Part shown: positions 26,385 to 34,903 of the stretch, piece after piece
Layout of the letters: every line of letters begins with the position of its first letter
Position numbering within the stretch: the stretch's first letter is position 1
Origin: Streptomyces sp. NBC_00683
GTDB taxonomy: Bacteria > Actinomycetota > Actinomycetes > Streptomycetales > Streptomycetaceae
Direction: 5' to 3'
NCBI RefSeq assembly: GCF_036226745.1
Contig: NZ_CP109013.1
Span: 5,270,001 to 5,334,000 of the forward strand
DNA: 64,000 nt
Translations under genes and position numbers: made by a program
Notes under the pieces: model-generated
Told to the model about the DNA's origin: nothing
The model's database searches: none
What the model saw: only the letters and a program-made list of their open reading frames with translations

Positions 26385-27302
26385 ATGCGCGCCCAGTTCG
26401 TCCTGTCGGAGATCGGCGTCGGTCTTCGTCGCAACCTCACGATGACCTTCGCGGTCGTGGTCTCCGTCGCCCTCTCGCTCGCCCTGTTCGGCGGTGCGCT
26501 GTTGATGCGCGAGCAGGTCAGCTCGATGAAGACCTACTGGTACGACAAGGTCAACGTCTCGATCTTCCTCTGCAACAAGAGTGACGCCAAGGACGTGCCC
26601 AAGTGCGCCAAGGGTGCTGTCACCGCGCAGCAGAAGAAGGAGATCGAAGCCGATCTCGAGAAGATGGACGCCGTCGAGAAGGTCAGCTTCGAGACGGTCG
26701 ACGAGGCGTACAAGCACTACCAGGAGCAGTTCGGCGATTCGCCGATGGCCGGCAACATCACGCCGGACCAGATGCAGGAGTCGTTCCGCGTCAAGCTCGA
26801 CGACCCGCAGAAGTACAAGGTCGTCGCGACGGCCTTCGCGGGCCGTGACGGGGTGCAGTCCGTCCAGGACCAGCGCAGCATCCTGGACAACCTCTTCGGG
26901 CTGATGAACGGCATGAACGTGGCAGCGCTGTTCGTGATGGCGCTGATGCTGGTCATTGCGCTGATGCTCATCGTGAACACCGTCCGTGTCTCGGCGTTCA
27001 GCCGGAGACGGGAGACGGGCATCATGCGCCTCGTCGGCGCCTCCGGCTTCTACATCCAGATGCCGTTCATCATGGAGGCGGCGTTCGCCGGCCTGATCGG
27101 CGGCCTGCTCGCCTGCGTGATGCTGCTCGCCGGCCGGTACTTCCTGATCGACGGCGGTCTCGCGCTCCAGGAGAAGCTGAATCTGATCGACTTCATCGGC
27201 TGGGAAGCGGTTCTCACCAAGCTCCCGCTGGTCCTCGCGATCGGCCTGCTGATGCCCGCCGTTGCGGCTCTCTTCGCATTGCGCAAGTACCTCAAGGTGT
27301 GA
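26385..27302 (+). CDS. ftsX: Cell division protein FtsX
   Basis: 305 residues starting at ATG 26385 with GAAAGGA upstream. Topology fits FtsX: a first helix (MTFAVVVSVALSLALFGGAL), a ~140-residue extracytoplasmic loop, then three helices (VAALFVMALMLVIALMLIVN, FIMEAAFAGLIGGLLACVML, LPLVLAIGLLMPAVAALFAL). The conserved coupling segment SRRRETGIMRLVGASGFYIQ lies after helix 2. The outer loop has two cysteines in FLCNKSDAKDVPKCAKG, which could form a disulfide. It is co-transcribed with ftsE. The extracytoplasmic loop is where actinobacterial FtsX contacts NlpC/P60 hydrolases such as RipC. Confidence 0.97.
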   Translation: MRAQFVLSEIGVGLRRNLTMTFAVVVSVALSLALFGGALLMREQVSSMKTYWYDKVNVSIFLCNKSDAKDVPKCAKGAVTAQQKKEIEADLEKMDAVEKVSFETVDEAYKHYQEQFGDSPMAGNITPDQMQESFRVKLDDPQKYKVVATAFAGRDGVQSVQDQRSILDNLFGLMNGMNVAALFVMALMLVIALMLIVNTVRVSAFSRRRETGIMRLVGASGFYIQMPFIMEAAFAGLIGGLLACVMLLAGRYFLIDGGLALQEKLNLIDFIGWEAVLTKLPLVLAIGLLMPAVAALFALRKYLKV

Positions 27303-27357
27303 CAAGCGCCCCGTGCGGCATGCGGCCAACGAGCCGTGAGCCGCCGGGGCGTTGTCC

Positions 27358-27363
27358 TAGACT
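27358..27363 (+). promoter_or_regulatory. -10 box TAGACT seven bases before the S41 peptidase start
   Basis: TAGACT ends at 27363 and the ATG is at 27371, the spacing of a leaderless transcript. It implies that the peptidase gene can be transcribed separately from ftsEX. Confidence 0.55.
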
Positions 27364-27370
27364 CGGCGCC

Positions 27371-28558
27371 ATGCCGGGCCTCACGCACCGATTGAACCCC
27401 CGCGGTATCTACCGCGGGGCGGCCCTGACATTGGTGTTCGCGAGTGTGCTCGCCACCGCCGCCGCCACCGGGTCCCTGCCGCGGGAGGAAGACACCGCGG
27501 CGGAGATAAAGGCCCGTTCCGTCTCCTCCACCGTCGGTTCCGTGGACCGTGAGGAGATCGCGGAAGCCGCGGCCGACGCCGAGGCCGACGGGAAGTCCGG
27601 GACGGACGCCGCGGCGGAGGTCGTCAGCCGCAGCGGGGACCGCTGGGGCGCTGTGTACGACGAGCGCGAGTACGAGGACTTCGAGCAGGCCCTGGACGGC
27701 TCGTACACCGGAGTGGGCATCTCGGCGCAGCGTTCGGCCCGCGGGGACGTCGTCGTGACGGGCGTCCAGCCGGGCGGACCCGCGGATCTGGCCGGTGTCC
27801 GCAAGGGTGACCTGCTGCGTACGGTCGACGGCCGCCGGGTCGAGAAGCGCCCCGTCGCCGATGTCGTCGCCCTGCTGCGCGGCGACCGTACGGGAGCGGT
27901 CGAGGGCACCTCCGTGGTCCTCGGGCTCCGACGGGGTGCGCACTCCTGGACCGAGACCCTGTACCGGGCCCGGCTCGCCACGCAGGCCGTCACCGTGCGA
28001 CGGCTGGGCGGGGAGCCCTCCGCCGCCGTGCTGATCAAGGTCGCCGCCTTCACCAAGGGCGCGGGCACCGCGATCCGCGACGCCGTGCGCACGGCCCCGG
28101 GGGAAGCGGGGATCCTCCTGGACCTCCGGGCCAACTCGGGCGGACTGGTCACCGAGGCCGTCACGGCCTCCTCGGCCTTCCTGGACGGCGGACTCGTCGC
28201 CACCTACGACGTGCACGGCGAGCAGCGCGCCCTCTACGCCGAGCCCGGCGGAGACACCGACCGGCCCGTGGTCGTCCTCGTCGACGGCGGCACGATGAGC
28301 GCGGCCGAGCTGCTGACCGGCGCCCTGCAGGACCGGGGGAGGGCCGTGACCGTCGGATCGCGCACCTTCGGCAAGGGCTCCGTACAGATGCCCAGCAAGC
28401 TGCCGGGAGGCTCGGTGGCCGAGCTGACCGTCGGGCAGTACCGCACTCCGGCGGGCCGCAGCGTCGAAGGGCACGGCATCACACCGGACGTCGGGGCGGG
28501 TCCGGAGGCCCAGCAGCGGGCCGAGACAGTATTGATTGGCCTCGGGGGTGGGTCGTAG
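27371..28558 (+). CDS. S41-family C-terminal processing peptidase (CtpA/Tsp-like)
   Basis: 395 residues. An N-terminal membrane anchor or signal (YRGAALTLVFASVLATAAATG) is followed by a helical region, a PDZ domain (TGVGISAQRSARGDVVVTGV, PGGPADLAGVRKGDLLRTVDG) and the S41 catalytic core. The nucleophile is Ser310 in GGTMSAAELLTGAL and the general base Lys335 in RTFGKGSVQ, with the 25-residue spacing of CtpA enzymes. It should act outside the cell on the C-terminal ends of exported proteins. The start ATG at 27371 was chosen for the leaderless promoter; an in-frame GTG at 27299 would overlap the ftsX stop. The location after ftsX suggests a link to envelope growth. Confidence 0.93.
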   Translation: MPGLTHRLNPRGIYRGAALTLVFASVLATAAATGSLPREEDTAAEIKARSVSSTVGSVDREEIAEAAADAEADGKSGTDAAAEVVSRSGDRWGAVYDEREYEDFEQALDGSYTGVGISAQRSARGDVVVTGVQPGGPADLAGVRKGDLLRTVDGRRVEKRPVADVVALLRGDRTGAVEGTSVVLGLRRGAHSWTETLYRARLATQAVTVRRLGGEPSAAVLIKVAAFTKGAGTAIRDAVRTAPGEAGILLDLRANSGGLVTEAVTASSAFLDGGLVATYDVHGEQRALYAEPGGDTDRPVVVLVDGGTMSAAELLTGALQDRGRAVTVGSRTFGKGSVQMPSKLPGGSVAELTVGQYRTPAGRSVEGHGITPDVGAGPEAQQRAETVLIGLGGGS

Positions 28559-28577
28559 TGCGAAAATGACCGCACTA
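28556..28577 (+). promoter_or_regulatory. Inverted repeat abutting the smpB start codon
   Basis: TAGTGCG at 28556-28562 and CGCACTA at 28571-28577 flank eight bases (AAAATGAC). The left arm includes the stop codon of the peptidase gene and the right arm ends on the A of the smpB ATG. In RNA it would form a small hairpin directly before the start codon; in DNA it could be an operator. Confidence 0.45.
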
Positions 28578-29065
28578 TGGCCAAGGAAAAAGACACCGGG
28601 CGCAAGATGATTGCGCAGAACAAGAAGGCGCGGCACGACTACCACGTCCTCGACACCTACGAGTGCGGCCTCGTGCTCATGGGTACGGAGGTCAAGTCGC
28701 TGCGGATGGGCCGGGCGTCGCTGGTCGACGGCTTCGTCCAGATCGACAACCACGAGGCGTGGCTGCACAACATCCACGTCCCGGAGTACGTGCAGGGCAC
28801 GTGGACCAACCACGCCGCCAAGCGGAAGCGCAAGCTGCTCATGCACCGGGCCGAGATCGACAAGCTGGAGTCGAAGTCGCAGGAGACGGGCCACACCATC
28901 GTGCCCCTCGCGCTGTACTTCAAGGACGGCCGGGTCAAGGTCGAGATCGCGCTCGCCAAGGGCAAGAAGGAGTTCGACAAGCGCCAGACGCTGCGCGAGA
29001 AGCAGGACACGCGGGAGACGAACCGCGCGATCTCGGCGGCCCGCCGGCGCCAGCGGAGCGCGTAG
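28577..29065 (+). CDS. smpB: SsrA-binding protein SmpB
   Basis: 162 residues, normal SmpB length. Conserved segments are [56 protein letters not shown] and the C-terminal basic tail [24 protein letters not shown]. SmpB binds the tRNA-like part of tmRNA and delivers it to stalled ribosomes. It starts 18 bases after the peptidase stop, and the tmRNA gene follows 109 bases downstream. This adjacency of smpB and ssrA is common. Confidence 0.98.
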   Translation: MAKEKDTGRKMIAQNKKARHDYHVLDTYECGLVLMGTEVKSLRMGRASLVDGFVQIDNHEAWLHNIHVPEYVQGTWTNHAAKRKRKLLMHRAEIDKLESKSQETGHTIVPLALYFKDGRVKVEIALAKGKKEFDKRQTLREKQDTRETNRAISAARRRQRSA

Positions 29066-29123
29066 GACGGGGCTCGCCCCGGAGCTGCGGAAAATACGGT
29101 GGCACCGGCGTGCGTCGGTCACG

Positions 29124-29129
29124 TACGAT
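29124..29129 (+). promoter_or_regulatory. -10 box TACGAT for tmRNA
   Basis: TACGAT lies about 45 bases before the mature 5' end of tmRNA, which would give a short 5' precursor for RNase P to remove. A small hairpin GCACCT/AGGTGC falls in the precursor. No clear -35 is present. Confidence 0.5.
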
Positions 29130-29174
29130 GGGCCGTGCACCTCACAGAAGGTGCGCGTATTGAAAAATCAACAT

Positions 29175-29560
29175 GGGGATGATCGGTTTCGACAGCGGAT
29201 GTCGAAGCAGGGGAAGCGAGTCGAGGAAGCGGCAATGATCTCGTTAACCATATGTCGCAACCAATAATCGCCAATTCCAAGAGCGATTCCCAGTCCTTCG
29301 CCCTCGCTGCCTAATAAGCAGTGAGTGAGGGACCCTTAATGGGTGTCAGCCCGGGGGTGTTCCCGACCCGGATCCTGGCATAATCTAGGGGACTAAACCA
29401 CTGAGTCCGGTCACGGGGCTCGGTGGGAAATCAAACAGTGACTGGGCCCGTCGGAGACTTGTTCGCGAGATCTCCGGGGCCGAGAAAAGCGTAGCGAACT
29501 GCACTCGGAGAAGCCCTGGTTCTGCACCGTTGGACGCGGGTTCGATTCCCGCCATCTCCA
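29175..29560 (+). ncRNA. ssrA: Transfer-messenger RNA (tmRNA)
   Basis: The 5' end GGGGATGATCGGTTTCGACAG is the standard tmRNA start. The 3' end has the T-arm GGGTTCGATTCCCGC and the acceptor strand CATCTCC followed by A at 29560. GGGGATG pairs with CATCTCC with one G-T wobble. CCA is not encoded (CAA follows). The tag reading frame at 29270-29314 encodes ANSKSDSQSFALAA and ends in tandem TAATAA. The FALAA end matches the ClpXP-type degron of other actinobacterial tags. Length is 386 nt. It rescues stalled ribosomes with SmpB from the gene just upstream. Confidence 0.96.
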
Positions 29561-29573
29561 CAATTCCCATGTG

Positions 29574-29616
29574 AACGAGGACCCCGTTGCCCCAGGCAGC
29601 GGGGTCCTCGTTTTTT
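29574..29616 (+). terminator. Strong rho-independent terminator after ssrA
   Basis: AACGAGGACCCCG at 29574-29586 pairs with CGGGGTCCTCGTT at 29600-29612; inner bases extend the stem with one wobble. Six T residues follow (29611-29616). It lies between tmRNA and the converging MFS gene. Confidence 0.93.
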
Positions 29617-29628
29617 CTCTGCCCGGCC

Positions 29629-30810
29629 TCAGACTCTGCGTATCCCGGCCGCCGCCACCGCCAGCGCCAGGGCCGCCGCACACATCGGTACGGCATAGCC
29701 GGTGACCGTCCCGGAGTGCTCCACCAGCCGGCCGCCGACCGCCGACCCCACGGCCACGCCGCCGAGCAGCGCGGTGACCGCGAGCGTCATGCCCTCGTTG
29801 AGCTGGGCCTGCGGGGTGAGCCGCTGTATCAGCGTCATCGCGGTGACCATGGTGGGCGCCGTGGCCGCACCTGCCACCAGCAGGCAGCCCGCGAGGACGA
29901 ACAGGGAACCGGTCGTGGCCGCGGCGATCAGAGGGAGCGACATGAGCACGGTCATCCCCGTGAGGCAGAGCAGCAGCCGGCGCCTGATGTCCGCGGCGGG
30001 GCGCAGCGACCCGTACAACAGCCCCGCCACGCAGGAGCCGCCCGCCTGGAGAGCGAGGATCGCGCCCCCGGCGTGGGCGATCGACACGAGCTCCAGGGCG
30101 CCGAACACCGCACCCGTCGCGACGAACGCGGTGAGCAGGGCGGGCATGCCGGGCGTCCGCAGGGGAGTGGCCGCGTGGGTGCGGGGTGCCACCGGGGGCT
30201 CGGTCCCCCGTTGTGCGGCGAAGAGCAGTACGCCGGTCATCAGGAGGATCGCGCCGGTGAGGGTGCCCGCTTCGGGGAAGAGCGCACCGCACAGGGTGGC
30301 GGCCAGGACCGGGCCGAGCATGAAGCACAGCTCGTCGGCGGCCTGTTCGAAGGAGTTCGCGGTGTGCAGGGCCGCCGGGTCGCCCTGGTGCAGATGAGCC
30401 CAGCGGGCCCGGGACATGCCTCCGGTGTTCGGCGTGGTGGCCGTGGCGACGTACGCGGCGAAGAGCGTCCAGACCGGGGCGTCGTAGTGCACGCAGAGCA
30501 CCAGGGCGAGTGAGCCGAGCGTGGCTGTCGCGGTGGCGGGCACGGCGATCCTGGCCTGGCCGTACCGGTCGACGAGCCGCGCGGTCCAGGGGGCGACCAG
30601 GGCGGTCGCGGCGAGGCCGGTGGCGGTGACGGCGCCTGCGAGGGCGTACGAACCGTGCGCACCGGCGATCATGATGACGGCGCTGACGCTGAACATCCCC
30701 ATGGGCAGCCGGGCGAGGAGGTTGCCCGCGGTGAAGGCGCGTGCGCCGGGGGTGGCGAGCAGGCGGAGGTACGGGTTGCCTGCGGGGGAGGCAGCGGTTT
30801 TCTGGAGCAC
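29629..30810 (-). CDS. MFS transporter
   Basis: 393 residues with about 12 hydrophobic segments. The first half contains FTAGNLLARLPMGMFSVSAV and a motif-A-like WTARLVDRYGQARIAV in the loop between helices 2 and 3. The second half ends ALALAVAAAGIRRV. It is related by eye to small drug or sugar efflux MFS proteins of actinomycetes; no substrate can be assigned. It is divergent from a LysR regulator gene across 84 bases, so it is probably under that regulator. It ends against the tmRNA terminator. Confidence 0.85.
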   Translation of the reverse strand: MLQKTAASPAGNPYLRLLATPGARAFTAGNLLARLPMGMFSVSAVIMIAGAHGSYALAGAVTATGLAATALVAPWTARLVDRYGQARIAVPATATATLGSLALVLCVHYDAPVWTLFAAYVATATTPNTGGMSRARWAHLHQGDPAALHTANSFEQAADELCFMLGPVLAATLCGALFPEAGTLTGAILLMTGVLLFAAQRGTEPPVAPRTHAATPLRTPGMPALLTAFVATGAVFGALELVSIAHAGGAILALQAGGSCVAGLLYGSLRPAADIRRRLLLCLTGMTVLMSLPLIAAATTGSLFVLAGCLLVAGAATAPTMVTAMTLIQRLTPQAQLNEGMTLAVTALLGGVAVGSAVGGRLVEHSGTVTGYAVPMCAAALALAVAAAGIRRV

Positions 30811-30881
30811 GGATCAACCCTCACCGTGCGTGGCCCGTGCCGTCCAACACCTGCTCCGCACCGATTCACGCACCACTGTTG

Positions 30882-30887
30882 TAAATT
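30882..30887 (+). promoter_or_regulatory. -10 box TAAATT for the LysR gene
   Basis: TAAATT ends seven bases before the GTG at 30895, so the LysR transcript is probably leaderless. The divergent MFS promoter must share the same 84 bases, which would let one LysR site control both. Confidence 0.5.
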
Positions 30888-30894
30888 CCGACGT

Positions 30895-31875
30895 GTGTCC
30901 GCCTCCTTGTCCTCCGATACCGACCCCAGGCTCCTGCGCGCCTTCGTCGCCGTGGCCGAGGACCTGCACTTCACCCGTGCCGCCGCCCGGCTCTACGTCG
31001 CGCAGCAGGCGTTGAGCCGGGACATCCGCCGACTGGAGCGCGAGCTCGGCACGGAACTCTTCGAGCGCACCACCCGCCAGGTGTCGCTCACTCCTGACGG
31101 GGAACGCCTCCTCCCGTACGCCCGGCGGGTGCTCGACGCGCACGCCGAGCTTGCCGCCGCTTTCGGCGACCCGGCTGCCCGCCCGCTGCTCGTCGACCTC
31201 AACATCGACGGGATGACCGCGGCGCGGGTCCTGGCCAGGGCGCGGGAGCTCGCACCCGACTGCGAGCTGATGGCCCGCTTCGAGAGTGGCCTGACCTGGG
31301 CGGCGGGCGAGGTGCTCGCGGGGCGGCTCGACGCCTCCTTCGGCCGGGCGGCCGGGCTCGACCCCGCGGTTCTCTCCCGGCTCTCCGTACAGCCGGTGCG
31401 GTACGAGCCGATGGCCGTCCTGCTGCCGCACGATCATCCTCTCGCAGGGCGCCCGGTCGTCGCATTGGACGAACTGTCCGGGGAGACCGTCTACGCGGGG
31501 GCGGGCAATGCGCGCACCCGGGAGTGGACCGACCTCGCCGCCCGGCTCTTCGGCGAGTGGGGCATCGTGCTGGCCCCTCCGGCTCCACTGGCCGTCGGAG
31601 TGGCTGAATTTCAACGGGTGATGGCCAAGTCCAGGCATCCCGTCCTGACCGTCGTCGACTTCCCGCCGCTGCCGGGGACGGTGGTGCGCCCGTTGGTCCG
31701 TCCCGTCCCGCTGTCTCCGTTGCTGCTGGTGTGGCGTGCCGGGGCCAGGCACCCCGGACTGGACGCGCTGCGCGCCGGCGCGGCCGAACTGGCTGCGACA
31801 GAGGGATGGATGGTCAGGCCACCCGATTCATGGCTGCCCGAAGCCGATGTGTCACTCATGCGTCACCGTTCATGA
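30895..31875 (+). CDS. LysR-family transcriptional regulator
   Basis: 326 residues. The N-terminal winged helix-turn-helix is clear: LLRAFVAVAEDLHFTRAAAR, LYVAQQALSRDIRRLERELG, ELFERTTRQVSLTPDGERLL. The C-terminal ~220 residues are the effector-binding domain (VDLNIDGMTAARVLARARE, VLLPHDHPLAGRPVVALDEL). It is divergent from the MFS gene at 29629-30810, the usual arrangement for a LysR protein controlling an adjacent exporter. Effector unknown. I used the GTG at 30895 because of the -10 box at leaderless distance. Confidence 0.9.
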   Translation: MSASLSSDTDPRLLRAFVAVAEDLHFTRAAARLYVAQQALSRDIRRLERELGTELFERTTRQVSLTPDGERLLPYARRVLDAHAELAAAFGDPAARPLLVDLNIDGMTAARVLARARELAPDCELMARFESGLTWAAGEVLAGRLDASFGRAAGLDPAVLSRLSVQPVRYEPMAVLLPHDHPLAGRPVVALDELSGETVYAGAGNARTREWTDLAARLFGEWGIVLAPPAPLAVGVAEFQRVMAKSRHPVLTVVDFPPLPGTVVRPLVRPVPLSPLLLVWRAGARHPGLDALRAGAAELAATEGWMVRPPDSWLPEADVSLMRHRS

Positions 31876-32040
31876 ACAACACCTCACACGGGGGCCTGAC
31901 GGCCACCGGCGTGCGCTACATTCAATGTTTCCGGGTGCACCGCGTGGGGGCGTACGGACAGGGTGGGGGCCCGGTCCGACGGCAGAAATCCAGTCAATCG
32001 CACGCACCCGACTCATTGAGTGGGGGAAGTGCGAACACCT

Positions 32041-32700
32041 GTGGAAAATTGGCGCGAAGGTACCCGTACCGGGCACACGCACGAGCCGAACGAGGTCACC
32101 GTCCAGCTGGACGGACTCGGTCGGCAGCTTGCCGAACTGCCTGTTGAACCGCTTCCGCCGGACAACACCGACGGTCCGGTCTTCGTCGACGAGAGCGGCC
32201 GCCGCAGCAAGACGTACCGGCGCCTGGGCTGGGTACTCGCCACGATCTGCGCCGTCTACGCCGTGACACTGGTCGTCGCCGTGATCGGTGGCAACTCCAG
32301 CGCTCCCTGGCTGCCTCTCTCCGGACAGGAGGAGAAGCGGTCGGGCGAGGTGGAGGTCCAGCCCGCCCCGACCGACCGCACAGGGTCGGTGGACGGGACT
32401 CCCGGGCCCACGCCCAGCTCCACCGCCTCCGGTCCTGGCCCCAGCACGAGTGCGAGCACGTCCGGTGGCGCGTCCGCCGGATCGCCCTCGCCCGGCACGG
32501 CTTCCTCGGCCTCCGCGAGCAACGCGCCGCCCAAGGGCAACGACGTCGCCACGCAGCCCGCTCCCGGGACGTCGGCCTCCGAGACACTGCCCGCCAGCCC
32601 CCCGCCGTCGACCGACCCCGGCGGGCCGGCCGAGTCGAGCCCGCCCCCGCCCGAAGAGACCTCGGCCCCGCCGGTGGTCCAACAAGAAGGCGCACAGTAA
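32041..32700 (+). CDS. Single-pass membrane protein of the exopolysaccharide operon (MatA-position)
   Basis: 219 residues with no enzyme motif. A cytoplasmic N-terminus of ~65 residues precedes one membrane helix (LGWVLATICAVYAVTLVVAVIGG). The outer ~125 residues are disordered and rich in Ser, Thr, Pro, Gly and Ala (TPGPTPSSTASGPGPSTSAS). GTG 32041 is chosen because GGGGGAAG lies about 11 bases upstream; GTGs at 32020 and 32029 are alternatives. It is followed after four bases by the deacetylase-glycosyltransferase gene, so the two are co-translated. By gene order it corresponds to matA of S. coelicolor as I recall it. It may be a scaffold for the polymer synthase, which is inference. Confidence 0.7.
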   Translation: MENWREGTRTGHTHEPNEVTVQLDGLGRQLAELPVEPLPPDNTDGPVFVDESGRRSKTYRRLGWVLATICAVYAVTLVVAVIGGNSSAPWLPLSGQEEKRSGEVEVQPAPTDRTGSVDGTPGPTPSSTASGPGPSTSASTSGGASAGSPSPGTASSASASNAPPKGNDVATQPAPGTSASETLPASPPPSTDPGGPAESSPPPPEETSAPPVVQQEGAQ

Positions 32701-32704
32701 AAAA

Positions 32705-34903
32705 ATGACAACCCCCGCCCCGCGGGGCAGGCACAACCGGAAGAAGAAGCGGACCGTCCGGCGCAGGCTTCCCATGCGCTACCTGCTTCCGTCGCTCCTC
32801 CTTGTCGCCCTGCTCGCCATGCTGATGCTGCGCGGATACGTGCACAGCGAGATCCTCGCCGACCACCGCATCCAGGCCCCGGCCCCGACCACCCAGGTGC
32901 CGGAGAGCGTCCTCGAAGGCGGTCCGGTCATCGACGCCCGGGCTCAGGGCGGGAACGCCAAGACCCTTCGCATACCCGACCACAAGATCGTCCTGACCTT
33001 CGACGACGGCCCGGACCCGGTCTGGACCCCGCGGGTCCTGGACGAGCTCAAGAAGCACCACGCGCACGGCGTCTTCTTCGTCACCGGCACCATGGCCTCG
33101 CGCTACCCCGATCTCGTGGAACGCATGGTCGACGAGGGGCACGAGGTCGGGCTGCACACGTTCAACCACCCCGACCTGTCGTTCCAGTCCACCAGCCGCA
33201 TAGACCGGGAGCTCTCCCAGAACCAGCTGGTGCTGGCGGGCGCGGCCGGAATCCGTACGTCGCTGTTCCGGCCGCCGTACTCCTCGTTCTCCGACGCCAT
33301 GGACAACAAGTCCTGGCCGGTGACGCAGTACATCGGCAGCCGCGGCTACCTCACCGTCGTGAACAACACCGACAGCGAGGACTGGAAGCGCCCGGGGGTG
33401 CCCGCGATCATCGAGCGGGCCACGCCCAAGAACGGCGAGGGCGCCATCATCCTGATGCACGACTCCGGTGGCGACCGGTCGCAGACCGTGGCCGCCCTCG
33501 GGAAGTTCCTGCCGCAGATGCAGGAGCGCGGCTATGCCTTCACCAACCTCACCGCCGCCCTCGGCGCCCCCAGCGCGCACACCCCGGTCACCGGCTTCGC
33601 GCTCTGGAAGGGCAAGGCGTTCGTCACCGCCGTGGACATCTCCGAGCAGGTCACCAGCGTGCTGGTGGTCGGCCTCGCGGTGATCGGCGCGCTGGTCCTC
33701 GCCCGCTTCGGTCTCATGCTGCTGCTGTCCTTCCTGCACGCCAGGCGGGTGCGCCGCAAGGACTTCAGCTGGGGCGAGCCCTTCACCCGCCCGGTGACGG
33801 TCCTCGTCCCCGCGTACAACGAGCGCGCGTGCATCGCCGCCACCGTGCGCTCGCTGGTGGCGAGCGACTACCCGATCGAGGTCATCGTCATCGATGACGG
33901 ATCGACGGACGGTACGGCCGACCTCGTCGACGAGATGTGGATCCCGAACGTCCGCGTCGTCCGCCAGCGCAACGCCGGAAAGCCCGCGGCGCTGAACAAC
34001 GGCATCGCGAACGCCCGTTACGACATCGTCGTGATGATGGACGGCGACACGGTGTTCGAACCCTCCACCGTGCGCGAGCTCGTACAGCCCTTCGCCGACC
34101 CCCGGGTCGGAGCGGTCGCGGGCAACGCCAAGGTCGGCAACCGTGACTCGCTGATCGGCGCCTGGCAGCACATCGAGTACGTGATGGGCTTCAACCTCGA
34201 CCGCCGCATGTACGACATGCTGCGCTGCATGCCCACCATCCCCGGTGCGGTCGGCGCGTTCCGCCGGGACGCGCTGGACCGGATCGGCGGCATGAGCGAG
34301 GACACCCTCGCCGAGGACACCGACGTCACCATGGCCCTGCACCGCGACGGCTGGGACGTCGTCTACGCGGAGAACGCGCGGGCCTGGACCGAGGCCCCGG
34401 AGTCCGTCCAGCAGCTGTGGTCGCAGCGCTACCGGTGGTCGTACGGCACGATGCAGGCCATCTGGAAGCACCGCCGCGCCTTCATCGAACGGGGCCCCTC
34501 GGGCCGCTTCGGACGGGTCGGACTGCCGTTCGTCTCCCTGTTCATGGTCGTCGCCCCGCTGCTGGCGCCCCTCATCGACGTCTTCCTGCTGTACGGACTG
34601 GTCTTCGGCCCGACGGGGAAGACGGTCGCCGCCTGGTTCGGCGTCCTGCTGGTGCAGGCCGTCTGCGCCGCGTACGCGTTCCGGCTCGACCGGGAGCGGA
34701 TGGTCCACCTGATCTCCCTGCCGCTCCAGCAGATCCTCTACCGGCAGCTCATGTACGTCGTGCTGCTCCAGTCCTGGATCACCGCTCTCACCGGCGGCCG
34801 GCTGCGCTGGCAGAAGCTGCGCCGTACGGGAGTGGTGGAAGCGCCCGGTGCGACGCAGAACCGGCGCAACGACGCGGGCAGGGACCGGAGGCCGGTCGCA
34901 TGA
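32705..34903 (+). CDS. matB: NodB deacetylase-GT2 synthase fusion (MatB-like)
   Basis: 732 residues. A basic N-terminus and a signal-anchor helix (YLLPSLLLVALLAMLMLRGY) put the next domain outside. Residues ~90-285 are a NodB polysaccharide deacetylase with TFDDGPDP (~residue 98), HTFNHPDL metal ligands and RPPYSSF. A second helix (VTSVLVVGLAVIGALVLARF) returns to the cytoplasm. Residues ~365-590 are a processive GT2 synthase: VPAYNERACIAATVRSL, VIDDGSTDGT, MMDGDTVFEP, EDTDVTMAL and QRYRW. C-terminal helices complete the synthase pore. This joins synthesis and outside deacetylation of a beta-linked amino-sugar polymer, probably the poly-N-acetylglucosamine type made by MatAB. The symbol rests on domain layout and gene order. 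Confidence 0.85.
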   Translation: MTTPAPRGRHNRKKKRTVRRRLPMRYLLPSLLLVALLAMLMLRGYVHSEILADHRIQAPAPTTQVPESVLEGGPVIDARAQGGNAKTLRIPDHKIVLTFDDGPDPVWTPRVLDELKKHHAHGVFFVTGTMASRYPDLVERMVDEGHEVGLHTFNHPDLSFQSTSRIDRELSQNQLVLAGAAGIRTSLFRPPYSSFSDAMDNKSWPVTQYIGSRGYLTVVNNTDSEDWKRPGVPAIIERATPKNGEGAIILMHDSGGDRSQTVAALGKFLPQMQERGYAFTNLTAALGAPSAHTPVTGFALWKGKAFVTAVDISEQVTSVLVVGLAVIGALVLARFGLMLLLSFLHARRVRRKDFSWGEPFTRPVTVLVPAYNERACIAATVRSLVASDYPIEVIVIDDGSTDGTADLVDEMWIPNVRVVRQRNAGKPAALNNGIANARYDIVVMMDGDTVFEPSTVRELVQPFADPRVGAVAGNAKVGNRDSLIGAWQHIEYVMGFNLDRRMYDMLRCMPTIPGAVGAFRRDALDRIGGMSEDTLAEDTDVTMALHRDGWDVVYAENARAWTEAPESVQQLWSQRYRWSYGTMQAIWKHRRAFIERGPSGRFGRVGLPFVSLFMVVAPLLAPLIDVFLLYGLVFGPTGKTVAAWFGVLLVQAVCAAYAFRLDRERMVHLISLPLQQILYRQLMYVVLLQSWITALTGGRLRWQKLRRTGVVEAPGATQNRRNDAGRDRRPVA

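Noticed and set aside
29385..29696. Minus-strand open frame of 103 codons (MAGIEPASNG...) opposite tmRNA
   Set aside because: It is the complement of the tmRNA 3' half and its terminator; this frame is a well-known false gene call at ssrA loci.
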